Shown here one piece after another: positions 32,692 to 41,144 of a DNA stretch of 64,000 nucleotides. Position numbers and translations under genes: made by a program. The DNA comes from an uncultured Clostridia bacterium (GTDB lineage Bacteria > Bacillota > Clostridia > Christensenellales > Borkfalkiaceae): positions 1 through 64,000 of the forward strand of contig CASDRK010000006.1 in NCBI GenBank assembly GCA_949283125.1, written 5' to 3'. The notes below the pieces were generated by a model. The model ran no database searches. It saw only the letters and a program-made list of their open reading frames with translations, and was not told the origin of the DNA. Position 1 is the stretch's first letter, and every line of letters begins with the position of its first letter.

Positions 32692-33472
32692 GTCCGCCCT
32701 CCCTACCCGTCCAGCGCGCGGTGATCAGCGTGAGACGGGAACACAAAAACTCGACGAGCCCGCCGACGGCGAGCATGCTTACGGTGAGGGCAAACACCTG
32801 CGCCGTATTGTTATAGAGTTGAGCGTCGTTGATGAGCCTGCCTATCGCGGGGAAGGCGCTGGCGAGCACCTCCGCCGACACTGTCACCTTGAGCGCGAGA
32901 GACAGATCGGGCCCCGTCTGCGAAAGGACGGGCGGCAACATCTGCGGCAGGCATATCCTGAACACCACGTCGCGGCGGGGAAGGGCATATACTCTTGCCA
33001 TCTCGAGCAGCTTTGCGTCGATGCCGTCCAACGCGGCCGTCAGCTGCGCATATATGAGCGGACAAAGGGTGAGCGAGCAGACTATGACGGGCACGACGGA
33101 GCGCTCGGACCATATGAGCAGCATGAGCGTTATAGCCATTACCGGCAGTATGCGGACGACGGCGACGAAGGGTCTGATGAACGAGCGCACGCGCGCGTTG
33201 GCGGCGGACAGCGCAGCCAGCGCCGCCGCAACGGCGAACGAGATCGCCCACGCGCACAGACTGCGGGCAAACGTCATGCCGAAGGCCCGCCAGTACGACG
33301 GCGCGCCGTCGCCGAACAGCAGACTTCCGAGCTCGGAGAACGTATCGCCCGCAGACGGAATGACGTACCCGTCGTCGACGCACAGGGCGGCGACAAGCCA
33401 GACGAGCCACATCGCGGCGACGGCGGCGAGGGAGATCAGTATGTTTTGCAGTTTAAATTTTGCGTTGTTCAC
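32681..33472 (-). CDS. ABC transporter permease, TauC/SsuC type
   Basis: The 263-residue protein has an N-terminal membrane segment and about five more helices. The coupling-helix EAA-like region is LEMARVYALPRRDVVFRICLPQMLPPVL (given as positions 155-182). It would form the homodimeric membrane channel. It lies four bases after the lipoprotein gene. Confidence 0.88.
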   Translation of the reverse strand: MNNAKFKLQNILISLAAVAAMWLVWLVAALCVDDGYVIPSAGDTFSELGSLLFGDGAPSYWRAFGMTFARSLCAWAISFAVAAALAALSAANARVRSFIRPFVAVVRILPVMAITLMLLIWSERSVVPVIVCSLTLCPLIYAQLTAALDGIDAKLLEMARVYALPRRDVVFRICLPQMLPPVLSQTGPDLSLALKVTVSAEVLASAFPAIGRLINDAQLYNNTAQVFALTVSMLAVGGLVEFLCSRLTLITARWTGREGGHAH

Positions 33473-33475
33473 GGC

Positions 33476-34477
33476 TCATCGGTTTCCTGAATAGAAAAAT
33501 GCGTCCGACAGCGAGAGAGACATATTTGTGACGGCGTTATATTTTTGGATGAAGGAGAGCACGTCGCTCTTTGCGTCGGCGGCGGCCTCGAACGCGATGG
33601 CGCAGCGCCTGAGCGTTTCGGGCTTGAGATTGCCCGCCGTCAGCGTGCCCGCGCCGCCGTTGGTGTTGACCGCTTCGATGATCGACGCGATGTCCGCCCC
33701 GTCGGAGGCGAGCTTCTGCGCCCCCTCCGCCACGGCGTCGACAAGCGCCCGGATAAATCCCGGGTCGCTCTCGATTAGAGAATTTTTGGCTATCATCACG
33801 GCCTGCGGGTAGCCGCCCTCGCCGTAGAGCGCCTGAAGATCGCCCACGACGCCGAGAGCCCCGCCCGAAGTTTTTGCCGTTACGACCGGTTCGGCGGCTA
33901 TCATGTAGTCGAACGCGGCCGACGGCGAAATTTCGCTTGCGGGGTTGGCGATGTTTACGAGATTGACGCTGTCGGGCGAAGCCTGCGACGCGTCGGCGAC
34001 GACGGTATAGCCGATGCCGGCATCGCCGAGCACGGCCTTGAACACGGCCCCGACGAAGCTGTTGAGCTGGATGCAGCCCACTGTCTTGCCGACAAGCGAG
34101 GTGAGATTATCGCCTGTTATCTGCTCGCCGTACTTTGAGGAGACCATGTACAGATTGCCGTGCGTGACCACGCCGAGCATGGTGTATTCGGAGCCGTCCC
34201 CCGCAACCGTAGCGGCCGCGTTGACGGGCAGCACGCACACGTCGGCCTTCATGTCGCCCGTGACGTAAGTCTGGATAGTGCTTGCGTCGACGACGCGGTA
34301 AGAGACATCGGCGCCGAGGTCGGGCTCGTCGACCATGAGCTGCGCCAGCGCGAGCGCGGGCGCGCCGTCGGGCATGTACACCGTGACTGCGCCGTCGTCG
34401 CCGCCGCAGGCGGAAATTCCGAGCGACATGGCTGCGGCGAGCGCCGCGGCCGCAAATATGGCTGTTGTTTTTTTCAT
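33476..34477 (-). CDS. ABC transporter substrate-binding lipoprotein, NMT1/TauA-like
   Basis: The 333-residue protein starts MKKTTAIFAAAALAAAMSLG with lipobox ISAC, so Cys24 would be lipidated. The mature part (VTVYMPDGAPALALAQLM, then DVCVLPVNAAATVAG) resembles the NMT1/TauA periplasmic-binding fold. The substrate is not evident; these proteins bind sulfonates, nitrate, thiamine precursors or similar small molecules. It lies downstream of a TM1266-family regulator and upstream of the permease and ATPase. I chose ATG 34477, because the in-frame extension upstream lacks a signal peptide. Confidence 0.88.
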   Translation of the reverse strand: MKKTTAIFAAAALAAAMSLGISACGGDDGAVTVYMPDGAPALALAQLMVDEPDLGADVSYRVVDASTIQTYVTGDMKADVCVLPVNAAATVAGDGSEYTMLGVVTHGNLYMVSSKYGEQITGDNLTSLVGKTVGCIQLNSFVGAVFKAVLGDAGIGYTVVADASQASPDSVNLVNIANPASEISPSAAFDYMIAAEPVVTAKTSGGALGVVGDLQALYGEGGYPQAVMIAKNSLIESDPGFIRALVDAVAEGAQKLASDGADIASIIEAVNTNGGAGTLTAGNLKPETLRRCAIAFEAAADAKSDVLSFIQKYNAVTNMSLSLSDAFFYSGNR

Positions 34478-34530
34478 GCTTGTACTCCTTTCGGCATCAG
34501 GCACAGCGCCTTTTGCCTCAAAAAATTTTT

Positions 34531-34779
34531 TCAGATTTTGCTCATGAGGGTCTTTGCCGACACGCCCGAAAGCATGCCTATCCTGCCCGTCATGGTGTTT
34601 ATCGTCTCCGCGGGAGCGTCGGCTATGACGCAGATGACGGACACGCCCCTCTCCCTGCACGGCACGCCCATGCGACCGACGATGCAGTCGCCGAAATCGG
34701 ACAAGATGGCGTTTATGCGCGCGCTCTGTTCGCGGTCCTCTATTATCAGCGATATGACCGCAAGACGTTTTCCGGACAT
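34531..34779 (-). CDS. TM1266-family iron-only hydrogenase system regulator
   Basis: The 82-residue protein matches the TM1266 family (NikR C-terminal-like ACT fold): MSGKRLAVISLIIEDREQSA, then ILSDFGDCIVGRMGVP, RERGVSVICVI and a C-terminal TGRIGMLSGVSAKTLMSK. Members are often encoded by hydrogenase maturation genes; here the neighbours are an ABC importer. There is no DNA-binding domain, so the family name "regulator" rests on context. I chose ATG 34779 rather than a longer start that would run through the leader hairpin. Confidence 0.85.
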   Translation of the reverse strand: MSGKRLAVISLIIEDREQSARINAILSDFGDCIVGRMGVPCRERGVSVICVIADAPAETINTMTGRIGMLSGVSAKTLMSKI

Positions 34780-34811
34780 AAAAAATACCCCCTTTGCCTG
34801 CAAGGGAGCGC

Positions 34812-34842
34812 AACAAAAGGACGACGCGGAGCGCGGTCGTCG
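34812..34842 (-). promoter_or_regulatory. Attenuator-like hairpin in the TM1266/ABC operon leader
   Basis: A strong GACGAC-GCG hairpin (34820-34841) is followed on the minus strand by CTTTTGTT and lies between the promoter and the first gene. A second small hairpin with a UUCG-type loop is upstream at 34863-34877. The arrangement suggests a terminator-type riboswitch or attenuator, but it matches no riboswitch class I know. Confidence 0.45.
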
Positions 34843-34891
34843 GATCATGCGTTCCTTTCACTTCAGGCGAACCTTGATGTCAGGCCAGTAC

Positions 34892-34920
34892 AATTTAGCA
34901 CAAATGCGGACATATTGCAA
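34892..34920 (-). promoter_or_regulatory. Promoter of the TM1266/ABC operon
   Basis: TTGCAA (34920-34915), 17 bases, TAAATT (34897-34892) on the minus strand. The leader to the first ATG is about 105 bases. Confidence 0.65.
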
Positions 34921-34961
34921 GCGATTTGCATAAAAAGCACGGCGGAACGCAAACTTTTATC

Positions 34962-35255
34962 ATGAAGATCACCAAAAAACTATTGGCGGCGCTGCTTGCG
35001 GCCGGAGCCGCGTTGGGCGCATGCGCATGCAACGACGGACAGACGGGCGGCGGGCAAAACTTAAACACCTCGCCGCAGAACGCGCAGGAACGGCCCGCGG
35101 ACGACCCGCAGCCGCCCGGCGAAGCGCCCGAAGAGAGACGGATCCCGCGGCCGGAACCGCCGCGCGGAGAGAGATGGCGTTTTCTGCGCCCTCCCGACCG
35201 CGCCCCGCACGCTCACCCGGGGCCGCACCTTCGCCGCGGCGGCGAAACGCCGTGA
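34962..35255 (+). CDS. Small putative lipoprotein, Arg/Pro-rich
   Basis: The 97-residue ORF starts MKITKKLLAALLAAGAALGAC, a good signal peptide with lipobox LGAC, then CNDGQTGGGQN and a Pro/Glu/Arg-rich low-complexity region. I recognise no domain. The last 35 residues are very Arg/Pro-rich, as expected for a random GC-rich frame, so the C-terminus may have decayed by frameshift. There is no clear SD. It points away from the TM1266 operon and ends at a terminator at 35264. Confidence 0.45.
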   Translation: MKITKKLLAALLAAGAALGACACNDGQTGGGQNLNTSPQNAQERPADDPQPPGEAPEERRIPRPEPPRGERWRFLRPPDRAPHAHPGPHLRRGGETP

Positions 35256-35263
35256 CCGGCGGA

Positions 35264-35296
35264 GCAAAAAAACCGCGCAGACCGCGCGGTTTTTTA
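35264..35296. terminator. Bidirectional intrinsic terminator
   Basis: AACCGCGC/GCGCGGTT stem flanked by A7 and T6, serving both the small lipoprotein gene and the minus-strand TraX gene, whose TAA stop lies within it. Confidence 0.85.
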
Positions 35297-36034
35297 TATC
35301 ATGCATGAAATAAGCCAGAAAAGGCCGAGATGCGCCGGATAGAAGACGTAGAAAAAATACTTCAGGTTCAGCTTGCCCCGCCTTCCGTCGTACATTGCCA
35401 GAGGAACGAGAGCGGCGAGCGAGAACCACTGGGCGGGATTGGAGTGCGCGGCGCAGAGCACGCACAGCCCCGCGGCAAACGCCGCGAGCCGCGCGACGCC
35501 GGCCGCCTCCCCGTCCGCGCGCCCCGACATCATGCAGTCCGCCGCGGCGGGAAACACCGCGAGCATGCAGCCCCAGAATCCGTATTCCACCGAAAACGCC
35601 GCGCCGTCGATCTCTCGTATGCAAGTCACGGCAAAAGTAAGGAACACCATACCGATGAACCCCGCCGCCGCGAGCGCGACGGACAGCGGACGGGCCGACG
35701 ACGACAGTTTTTCGGCAAACGCCTGCAGCGAATATATTATGAGCACGGACAGCGAAAAGGTGACGAGTATGCTCATTCGCAGCGATCCGGAAGCAATAAA
35801 GCTTACGATCTGGCAGGCGAGCGCCGTCGACGCAAGCAGCAACAGCCTGTCGGTTTTATTTTTTGTGTGGCGGCAACCTTCCGCAAGCATGTAGGCAAAG
35901 AGCGGTAAGGAAATCCTTCCTATCCATCTCAACCATGCCGCCTGCGGAAAAAAGAACATGCCGATATGGTCGACGACCATCAAAACGGCAGCGAGCAGTT
36001 TTATGCCGTTGCCGTTTAGACATCTTATATTCAT
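35294..36034 (-). CDS. TraX-family membrane protein
   Basis: The 246-residue protein has about eight membrane helices and the TraX-family N-terminus (GNGIKLLAAVLMVVDHIGMFFF, then RWIGRISLPLFAYMLAEG). Named after the F-pilin acetylase; chromosomal homologues in Firmicutes have no assigned substrate and are likely acyltransferases. The start overlaps the stop of the upstream hydratase by ATGA, so it is co-translated with it. It is not part of a conjugation locus here. Confidence 0.85.
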   Translation of the reverse strand: MNIRCLNGNGIKLLAAVLMVVDHIGMFFFPQAAWLRWIGRISLPLFAYMLAEGCRHTKNKTDRLLLLASTALACQIVSFIASGSLRMSILVTFSLSVLIIYSLQAFAEKLSSSARPLSVALAAAGFIGMVFLTFAVTCIREIDGAAFSVEYGFWGCMLAVFPAAADCMMSGRADGEAAGVARLAAFAAGLCVLCAAHSNPAQWFSLAALVPLAMYDGRRGKLNLKYFFYVFYPAHLGLFWLISCMI

Positions 36035-38256
36035 TTCTGTTTATTGTAATTGATGAGACAACCGGAAAGAATTATTTGCTTTTCCTCCTCCGTAAGCTCG
36101 CCGACGGAGAACGAGATGTTTTTCACCTTTCCGCCCGATATGCGCTTTGCGGGAATGACGGGGTCGCCGGCGGCGATCCTGTCCCTGACGTTTTCAATAT
36201 ACACGTAATCGCCGACGGCAAAATCCAACGTTTTTGTGAGGAGCGGAAGCATGCCCCAGTTGATGAGGTTGGAGCGATAGCGTTTGGTTGCGTATTCGGC
36301 GGCGATGTTGGCTATGCCGCCGAGCACCCTCTGACAGGAAGCCGCCTGTTCGCGGGCGGAGCCGTCGCCGGGCTTTACCGCCGCTATGCAACTGCCGAGC
36401 GCCGTGCCGGGGAGAACGGATATGCCGGCTTCGGCGAGCACTTCTTCGGGAATGGCGCCGCTCGCCCGTCTCTGCTCCTCCGCCTGCCTGACGCGCTTTG
36501 CCCTGCCGACGTAGCCGGGATCCTTTCTGGAGAGCGCGAATTCGGCCAGCCGCAGGGGATTGGAGCGATAGGACGAGGTTTCGCCAGAGGGGATGAGTTC
36601 GTCGGTAGTGGTCACGGGGTCGGACAGAACGGAGACTATCTTGATGAGCAGATGGTTTGCAAGTTCCGTCTGTTCGGGCCAGTCGGCGATGTTGTTGCCG
36701 AAGACGAGCGGCACATCTTTCTGCGGCCTGAGCGCGCCGTGATAGACGCGGTTTTCGTAGATGGTGCTGTCGAAGTAATATTTTTTGAGCTTCCTTACGT
36801 ATTGCATCTCGGTCGCGGGCGTGAGCATGCCGCCGTTTGCGGCCGTGGCGGCTATCGAGCGGGCGTCCATGAGGGCGACTGCGGAGAGCTGACCTTCGCC
36901 GAGCTTTGAGCCTTCGCGGTTTTCAAAGTTGCGCGTGGTGTGGCGTATGGACAGGGCATTGTCCGCCGGAGTGTCGCCGGCGCCGAAGCATGGACCGCAG
37001 AACGCCGTTTTGACTATGGCTCCGCTGCTCATGAGCGAGGAGACGTAGCCGTTGTCCGCAAGGCACTTGAACACAGGCTGGCTCTGGGGGTAGACGGAGA
37101 GCGAGAATTCCCCGAAGCCGCAGCTCTTGCCGCGCAGGATTTCGGCGCTCTCGGCGATGTTTTCGTAAGTGCCGCCGGCGCAGCCTGCTATGATGCCCTG
37201 ATCTACCCTCACTCCCTCCGGCGAGACCTTGTCGAGAAGTCTGAAGGGTCTGCCGCCGCCCTTCAGGCGGTTGCCCGCCTCCTCCGCCTCGCCGAGGATG
37301 TCGCGGGCGTTTTCTATCACCTCCCTTACGGTATAAGCGTTAGAGGGGTGGAAAGGCAGGGCGATCATGGGTTCGACGCGGGAGAGATCGACGACCACCG
37401 CGCCGTCGTAATAGGCGGGATCGGAAGGGTGCATGGGTTTATAGGCCTCCTCCCTGCCGTGCAGCCTGAAATACTCCTCCGTGAGCCCGTCCGTCTCCCA
37501 TACGGAGGACAGGCAGGCAGTTTCCGTGGTCATGACGTCTATGCCGAGACGATAATCCATGGACAGGTTTGCTATGCCGGGGCCTATGAATTCCAGAACG
37601 CAGTTCTTGACGAACCCCTTTTTGAAGGTTGCTCCGACGAGAGCTATGGCCACGTCGTGCGGGCCCACGCCCTTTTTAAGCCTGCCCTTCAGGTACACGG
37701 CGATGACCTTGGGGCGCGCGACGTCGTAAGTCTGACCGAGGAGCTGCTTTACGAGTTCCGGCCCGCCTTCGCCCACCGCCATGGTGCCCAGAGCGCCGTA
37801 GCGGGTATGGCTGTCGGAGCCGAGGATCATCTTGCCGCATGCGGCTTCGCATTCGCGCATGTACTGATGTATGACCGCAAGATGGGGCGGAACGAAATTG
37901 CCGCCGTATTTTTTTGCGGCGGACAGCCCGAAGACATGGTCGTCCTCGTTTATAGTGCCGCCGACGGCGCACAGCGAGTTGTGGCAGTTTGTCAGCGTGT
38001 AAGGTATGGGGAATTTTTCCAGCCCGGAGGCCCTTGCCGTCTGTATTATGCCGACGTAAGTTATGTCGTGCGAGGCGAGGGCGTCGAACTTTATCTTAAG
38101 TCTTTGGTCGTCGCCGACGTTGTGGGCCTTTAAAATGCCGTACGTCAGCGTACCCTTTACGGCCGCCCGCTTCTGCTCCTCGCGCATGAAGGCGACGTTC
38201 TCCCTGATAAGTTTTCCGCCTGTGTAGTAGACGCCGTTTTTGATGAGTTTTATCAT
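36031..38256 (-). CDS. Aconitase-family hydratase (YbhJ-like)
   Basis: The 741-residue protein has the four-domain aconitase fold. The 4Fe-4S cysteines appear as GCAGGTYEN (about residue 364) and FCGPCFGAGD; the SDSHTRYG and NCHNS active-site segments and the swivelling domain (YRSNLINWGMLPL) are present. The sequence resembles the YbhJ-type "hydratase" branch more than canonical AcnA/AcnB. The substrate is uncertain; citrate/isocitrate is possible. It has its own consensus promoter, a GGAGG SD, and is coupled to the TraX gene. No citrate synthase or isocitrate dehydrogenase is nearby. Confidence 0.88.
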   Translation of the reverse strand: MIKLIKNGVYYTGGKLIRENVAFMREEQKRAAVKGTLTYGILKAHNVGDDQRLKIKFDALASHDITYVGIIQTARASGLEKFPIPYTLTNCHNSLCAVGGTINEDDHVFGLSAAKKYGGNFVPPHLAVIHQYMRECEAACGKMILGSDSHTRYGALGTMAVGEGGPELVKQLLGQTYDVARPKVIAVYLKGRLKKGVGPHDVAIALVGATFKKGFVKNCVLEFIGPGIANLSMDYRLGIDVMTTETACLSSVWETDGLTEEYFRLHGREEAYKPMHPSDPAYYDGAVVVDLSRVEPMIALPFHPSNAYTVREVIENARDILGEAEEAGNRLKGGGRPFRLLDKVSPEGVRVDQGIIAGCAGGTYENIAESAEILRGKSCGFGEFSLSVYPQSQPVFKCLADNGYVSSLMSSGAIVKTAFCGPCFGAGDTPADNALSIRHTTRNFENREGSKLGEGQLSAVALMDARSIAATAANGGMLTPATEMQYVRKLKKYYFDSTIYENRVYHGALRPQKDVPLVFGNNIADWPEQTELANHLLIKIVSVLSDPVTTTDELIPSGETSSYRSNPLRLAEFALSRKDPGYVGRAKRVRQAEEQRRASGAIPEEVLAEAGISVLPGTALGSCIAAVKPGDGSAREQAASCQRVLGGIANIAAEYATKRYRSNLINWGMLPLLTKTLDFAVGDYVYIENVRDRIAAGDPVIPAKRISGGKVKNISFSVGELTEEEKQIILSGCLINYNKQK

Positions 38257-38288
38257 GGCATGGGCCTCCGAAAAAGATGAATAACAAT

Positions 38289-38317
38289 ATTTTACTATAT
38301 CTTTACCATTTTTTCAA
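38289..38317 (-). promoter_or_regulatory. Promoter of the aconitase-family gene
   Basis: TTGAAA (38317-38312), 17 bases, TAAAAT (38294-38289) on the minus strand; start near 38282. Confidence 0.8.
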
Positions 38318-38357
38318 GCGCGCGGAGCGGCAAATTGAAAATTATGCACTCCTTAAG

Positions 38358-38386
38358 TTGCCTTTTTTTTGCGCCGCATATATAAT
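38358..38386 (+). promoter_or_regulatory. Promoter giving a probable leaderless mRNA
   Basis: TTGCCT (38358-38363), 17 bases, TATAAT (38381-38386). Only six bases separate the -10 box from the ATG at 38393, so transcription should begin at or near the A of the ATG. There is no room for an SD. Confidence 0.65.
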
Positions 38387-38392
38387 ATAGCC

Positions 38393-38878
38393 ATGAAAAA
38401 GTTCAGATACTCCATGCCCCGGCTGACTCTGATATTGATAATCGCCGGGCTGGCCGTATGCCTTGCCGGCTTCGGCCTGAATTTGTACGTATGCATAACC
38501 GACGGCACGTCGTACGCCGTAAATCCCGCAATACCGCTCACGCTGTACATCCTCACGTTTGCCGTAACCGCGGCCGCGGGAGGGCTGCTTGTGAGCATAT
38601 TGGTTTCTTCGTACTACGCTGTGGACGGAAAGAAGCTGAAAACGGCCTTCGGCGCGATAAGGAGCAGCTATCCGACCGACGACATCGACGCGCTGCTTTT
38701 AGACAGAGCCACCGACAGACTGTACGTGCGCATGAAGGACGGCGGCATAATAAACGTTGTGATAAAGAGCGCGGCCTACGCCGACTTTGTGCAGGCCGTG
38801 CTGGACGCCAATCCCGCCATCGAATATGCCATTCAGTCGCTGGAAAACACGCCCGACGACAAAAACCCGAAAAAATAG
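38393..38878 (+). CDS. Two-TM membrane protein with PH-like C-terminal domain, unknown function
   Basis: The 161-residue protein has membrane segments at about 10-33 and 48-73, then a cytoplasmic domain (YYAVDGKKLKTAFGAIRSSYP, DIDALLLDRATDRLYVRMK) of a kind seen in bacterial PH-like "immunity/membrane" proteins. I cannot assign a function. It stands alone between divergent and convergent genes and ends at the terminator at 38892. Confidence 0.75.
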   Translation: MKKFRYSMPRLTLILIIAGLAVCLAGFGLNLYVCITDGTSYAVNPAIPLTLYILTFAVTAAAGGLLVSILVSSYYAVDGKKLKTAFGAIRSSYPTDDIDALLLDRATDRLYVRMKDGGIINVVIKSAAYADFVQAVLDANPAIEYAIQSLENTPDDKNPKK

Positions 38879-38891
38879 AAAAGAGCGCAAA

Positions 38892-38924
38892 GGGGCGGCC
38901 GCAGAGTAATTCTGCGGCCGCCCC
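38892..38924. terminator. Terminator between convergent genes
   Basis: A 14-bp GC-rich stem (GGGGCGGCCGCAGA and complement) with a five-base loop. T-rich stretches lie on both sides, so it probably serves the two-TM gene and plsY. Confidence 0.8.
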
Positions 38925-38942
38925 GCGTCTTTTACGGACGCG

Positions 38943-39668
38943 TCACGCTCTGTTTTTGCGCACCATCTTTTTGATCGACGTGCGATGCTCTTCGCCGCCC
39001 ATCAGGCGGTAAAGGTTTTTGCGGTGAGCGATCCATGTTATGAGATTGAACGCGAGCAACAGCATGAAGGCGGCTATCGCAAAGCCGTCGTCAAGCCGGC
39101 CCGAATAGCGCAGAAAGAAGATGACTCCCTGCCAAATCGTAAAGCCCGAAACGCCGATGAGCGAGCCCATGGAGCCCCACTCGAAGACGTATATGTAGAG
39201 CACGATAAAGAGCAGAAAGGCAAAGGCTATGGGAAAGTACCAGCCGACTTCGCAGGTGACGCCGCAGGTGAACACGCCGAGGGTCGTGGCTATGCCCTTG
39301 CCGCCCCTGAATTTCATGGTGACTGGGAACACGTGGCCTACGACGGCGCACAGCCCGAAGAGATAGCGCGAGACGTCGGACACCGCAACCGCGCCGCCGT
39401 CAAAGCACATGCCGGCAAATGCGAGATGCCCGGCCATAACGGGGATTATGCCCTTGAGCGCGTCGCACACGAAATTTATCAGCCCTATCTTCCAGCCGAA
39501 CGTGCGCGACATGTTCATGGTGCCCGGATTGCCGCTGCCCTGCGAACGGATGTCCTTGTGTTTGATTTTTGAAATGAGCACGGCGAAGTTGAAGCATCCG
39601 AGAAGATAGCTTAAAAGGGCGCCGAGCGCAAGCCAATACCACGTATCGGCAAAACTTACGGGAATCAT
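38943..39668 (-). CDS. plsY: Glycerol-3-phosphate acyltransferase PlsY
   Basis: The 241-residue membrane enzyme acylates glycerol-3-phosphate with acyl phosphate, the first step of phospholipid synthesis. Motifs are SQGSGNPGTMN, KFRGGKGIATTLG and a final DD/GFA-containing loop. It is a little longer than usual (about 200), with extra loop sequence after helix 4. It follows der by one base, a common Firmicutes pairing. Confidence 0.94.
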   Translation of the reverse strand: MIPVSFADTWYWLALGALLSYLLGCFNFAVLISKIKHKDIRSQGSGNPGTMNMSRTFGWKIGLINFVCDALKGIIPVMAGHLAFAGMCFDGGAVAVSDVSRYLFGLCAVVGHVFPVTMKFRGGKGIATTLGVFTCGVTCEVGWYFPIAFAFLLFIVLYIYVFEWGSMGSLIGVSGFTIWQGVIFFLRYSGRLDDGFAIAAFMLLLAFNLITWIAHRKNLYRLMGGEEHRTSIKKMVRKNRA

Positions 39669-39669
39669 A

Positions 39670-40980
39670 TCAGTTCTCCTTCTTCTCCCTCAGAACTATC
39701 CTTATGGGCGTGCCGGAAAAATCAAAGCACTTGCGCAGGGTGTTTTCGAGAAAGCGCCGGTATGAAAAATGCAGCAGTTCGGCCGAATTGACAAAGAGCA
39801 CGAACGTAGGCGGCGCGACGGAAACCTGCGAAGAATAGTACACCTTCAGCCTGCGGCCGTTGTACGAGGGCGGTTCGTTGGCGCGGACGGTGTCGGAGAT
39901 GAGGTCGTTCAGCGTGCCGGTGGGGACGCGCCTGCGCGCGTTGGCATACACTTCGTCCACGGCGGACATTATCCTTTCGGTGCGCTGACCCGTTTTGGCC
40001 GAAACGTAGACGGTCCTGAAATAGTCCATGAACTTGAGGTCTTCCTTAAGCTTGTCTTCAAACTTGTTTATGGTGTGGGTATCCTTTTCTATCAGGTCCC
40101 ACTTGTTCATGACTATCACCGACGGCTTGCCCTGCTCGTGCACATAACCCACTATTTTTGTATCCTGCTCGGTAAGTCCTTCGGCGCTGTCGACGACGAG
40201 CAGACACACGTCCGCGCGGCGCACCGCGTCGAAGGCGCGCATGACGGAATAGTATTCCACGTCGTCCTCCACCCTGGACTTTTTGCGTATCCCGGCGGTA
40301 TCTATTATGGTGTACGCCCTGCCGTCGTAGGTGAACTTTGTGTCTATGGCGTCGCGCGTGGTGCCGGCGATGTCGGTGACTATCGACCGCTCGAAGCCGA
40401 GCAGCCTGTTTACGAGACTGCTTTTGCCCGCGTTCGGCTTGCCGACGACGGCAATTTTTATGCTGTCGTCCTCCTCGTTTTCGTACTTTTCAAACCAGCT
40501 TACGGCTTCGTCGAGCACGTCGCCTATGCCGGTGGAATGCTCGCTGGAGACCGGGAAGGGTTCGCCGAGACCGAGAGAATAGAATTCAAACACCTTTTCT
40601 TCGGAGTATTCGTCGATCTTGTTGACGACGAGTATGACGGGCTTTTTGGAGCGGCGGAGCATGTCGGCCACGTCGTAATCGGACGTGGTGAGTCCCTCCT
40701 TTCCGTCGACGAAAAAGAGTATCACCTGCGCCGTTTCTATAGCGACTTCAGCCTGTTTTTTTATCTCCTTCCACATGGTGTCGTCCGACTTGAGCTCTAT
40801 GCCGCCCGTGTCGACGATGGCAAAATTTTTGCCTCTCCACTCGGCGTCGGCATACAATCTGTCGCGCGTGACGCCCGGCCTGTCCTCGGTTATCGACACC
40901 TTGCGCCCCACCACTTTATTGAAGAACGTGCTCTTGCCGACATTGGGTCTGCCGACGATAGCTACCAACGGATTTGCCAT
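39670..40980 (-). CDS. der: Ribosome biogenesis GTPase Der (EngA)
   Basis: The 436-residue protein has two tandem GTPase domains (GRPNVGKSTFFN, DTGG, NKID; and GKPNAGKSSLVN, DTAGIRKKSR, NKWD) and a C-terminal KH-like domain. It acts in 50S assembly. It has a clean promoter at 41015 and a 5' UTR of about 25 bases, without a strong SD. Confidence 0.97.
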   Translation of the reverse strand: MANPLVAIVGRPNVGKSTFFNKVVGRKVSITEDRPGVTRDRLYADAEWRGKNFAIVDTGGIELKSDDTMWKEIKKQAEVAIETAQVILFFVDGKEGLTTSDYDVADMLRRSKKPVILVVNKIDEYSEEKVFEFYSLGLGEPFPVSSEHSTGIGDVLDEAVSWFEKYENEEDDSIKIAVVGKPNAGKSSLVNRLLGFERSIVTDIAGTTRDAIDTKFTYDGRAYTIIDTAGIRKKSRVEDDVEYYSVMRAFDAVRRADVCLLVVDSAEGLTEQDTKIVGYVHEQGKPSVIVMNKWDLIEKDTHTINKFEDKLKEDLKFMDYFRTVYVSAKTGQRTERIMSAVDEVYANARRRVPTGTLNDLISDTVRANEPPSYNGRRLKVYYSSQVSVAPPTFVLFVNSAELLHFSYRRFLENTLRKCFDFSGTPIRIVLREKKEN

Positions 40981-41014
40981 GACAATGACCTTTTACCCTG
41001 TTTTTTTCGGTTAC

Positions 41015-41043
41015 ATTATAAAGCATTTTAAATTAATTGTAAA
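41015..41043 (-). promoter_or_regulatory. Promoter of der-plsY
   Basis: TTTACA (41043-41038), 17 bases, TATAAT (41020-41015) on the minus strand. Confidence 0.85.
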
Positions 41044-41084
41044 GAAAAATTCATGCGGCGGCCGCAAAGCCATTTTTACGCAAA

Positions 41085-41116
41085 CGCGCCCGCGCTCCGA
41101 AGGGAGCGCGGGCGCG
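41085..41116 (-). terminator. Hairpin terminator after the 122-residue membrane protein gene
   Basis: A 14-bp GC-rich stem with a four-base loop, followed on the minus strand by TTTGCG and AAAAATGG. The U tract is poor, but the stem is strong. Confidence 0.65.
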
Positions 41117-41144
41117 GCGGGACGGACCCGGCAATTGCCTTTTG

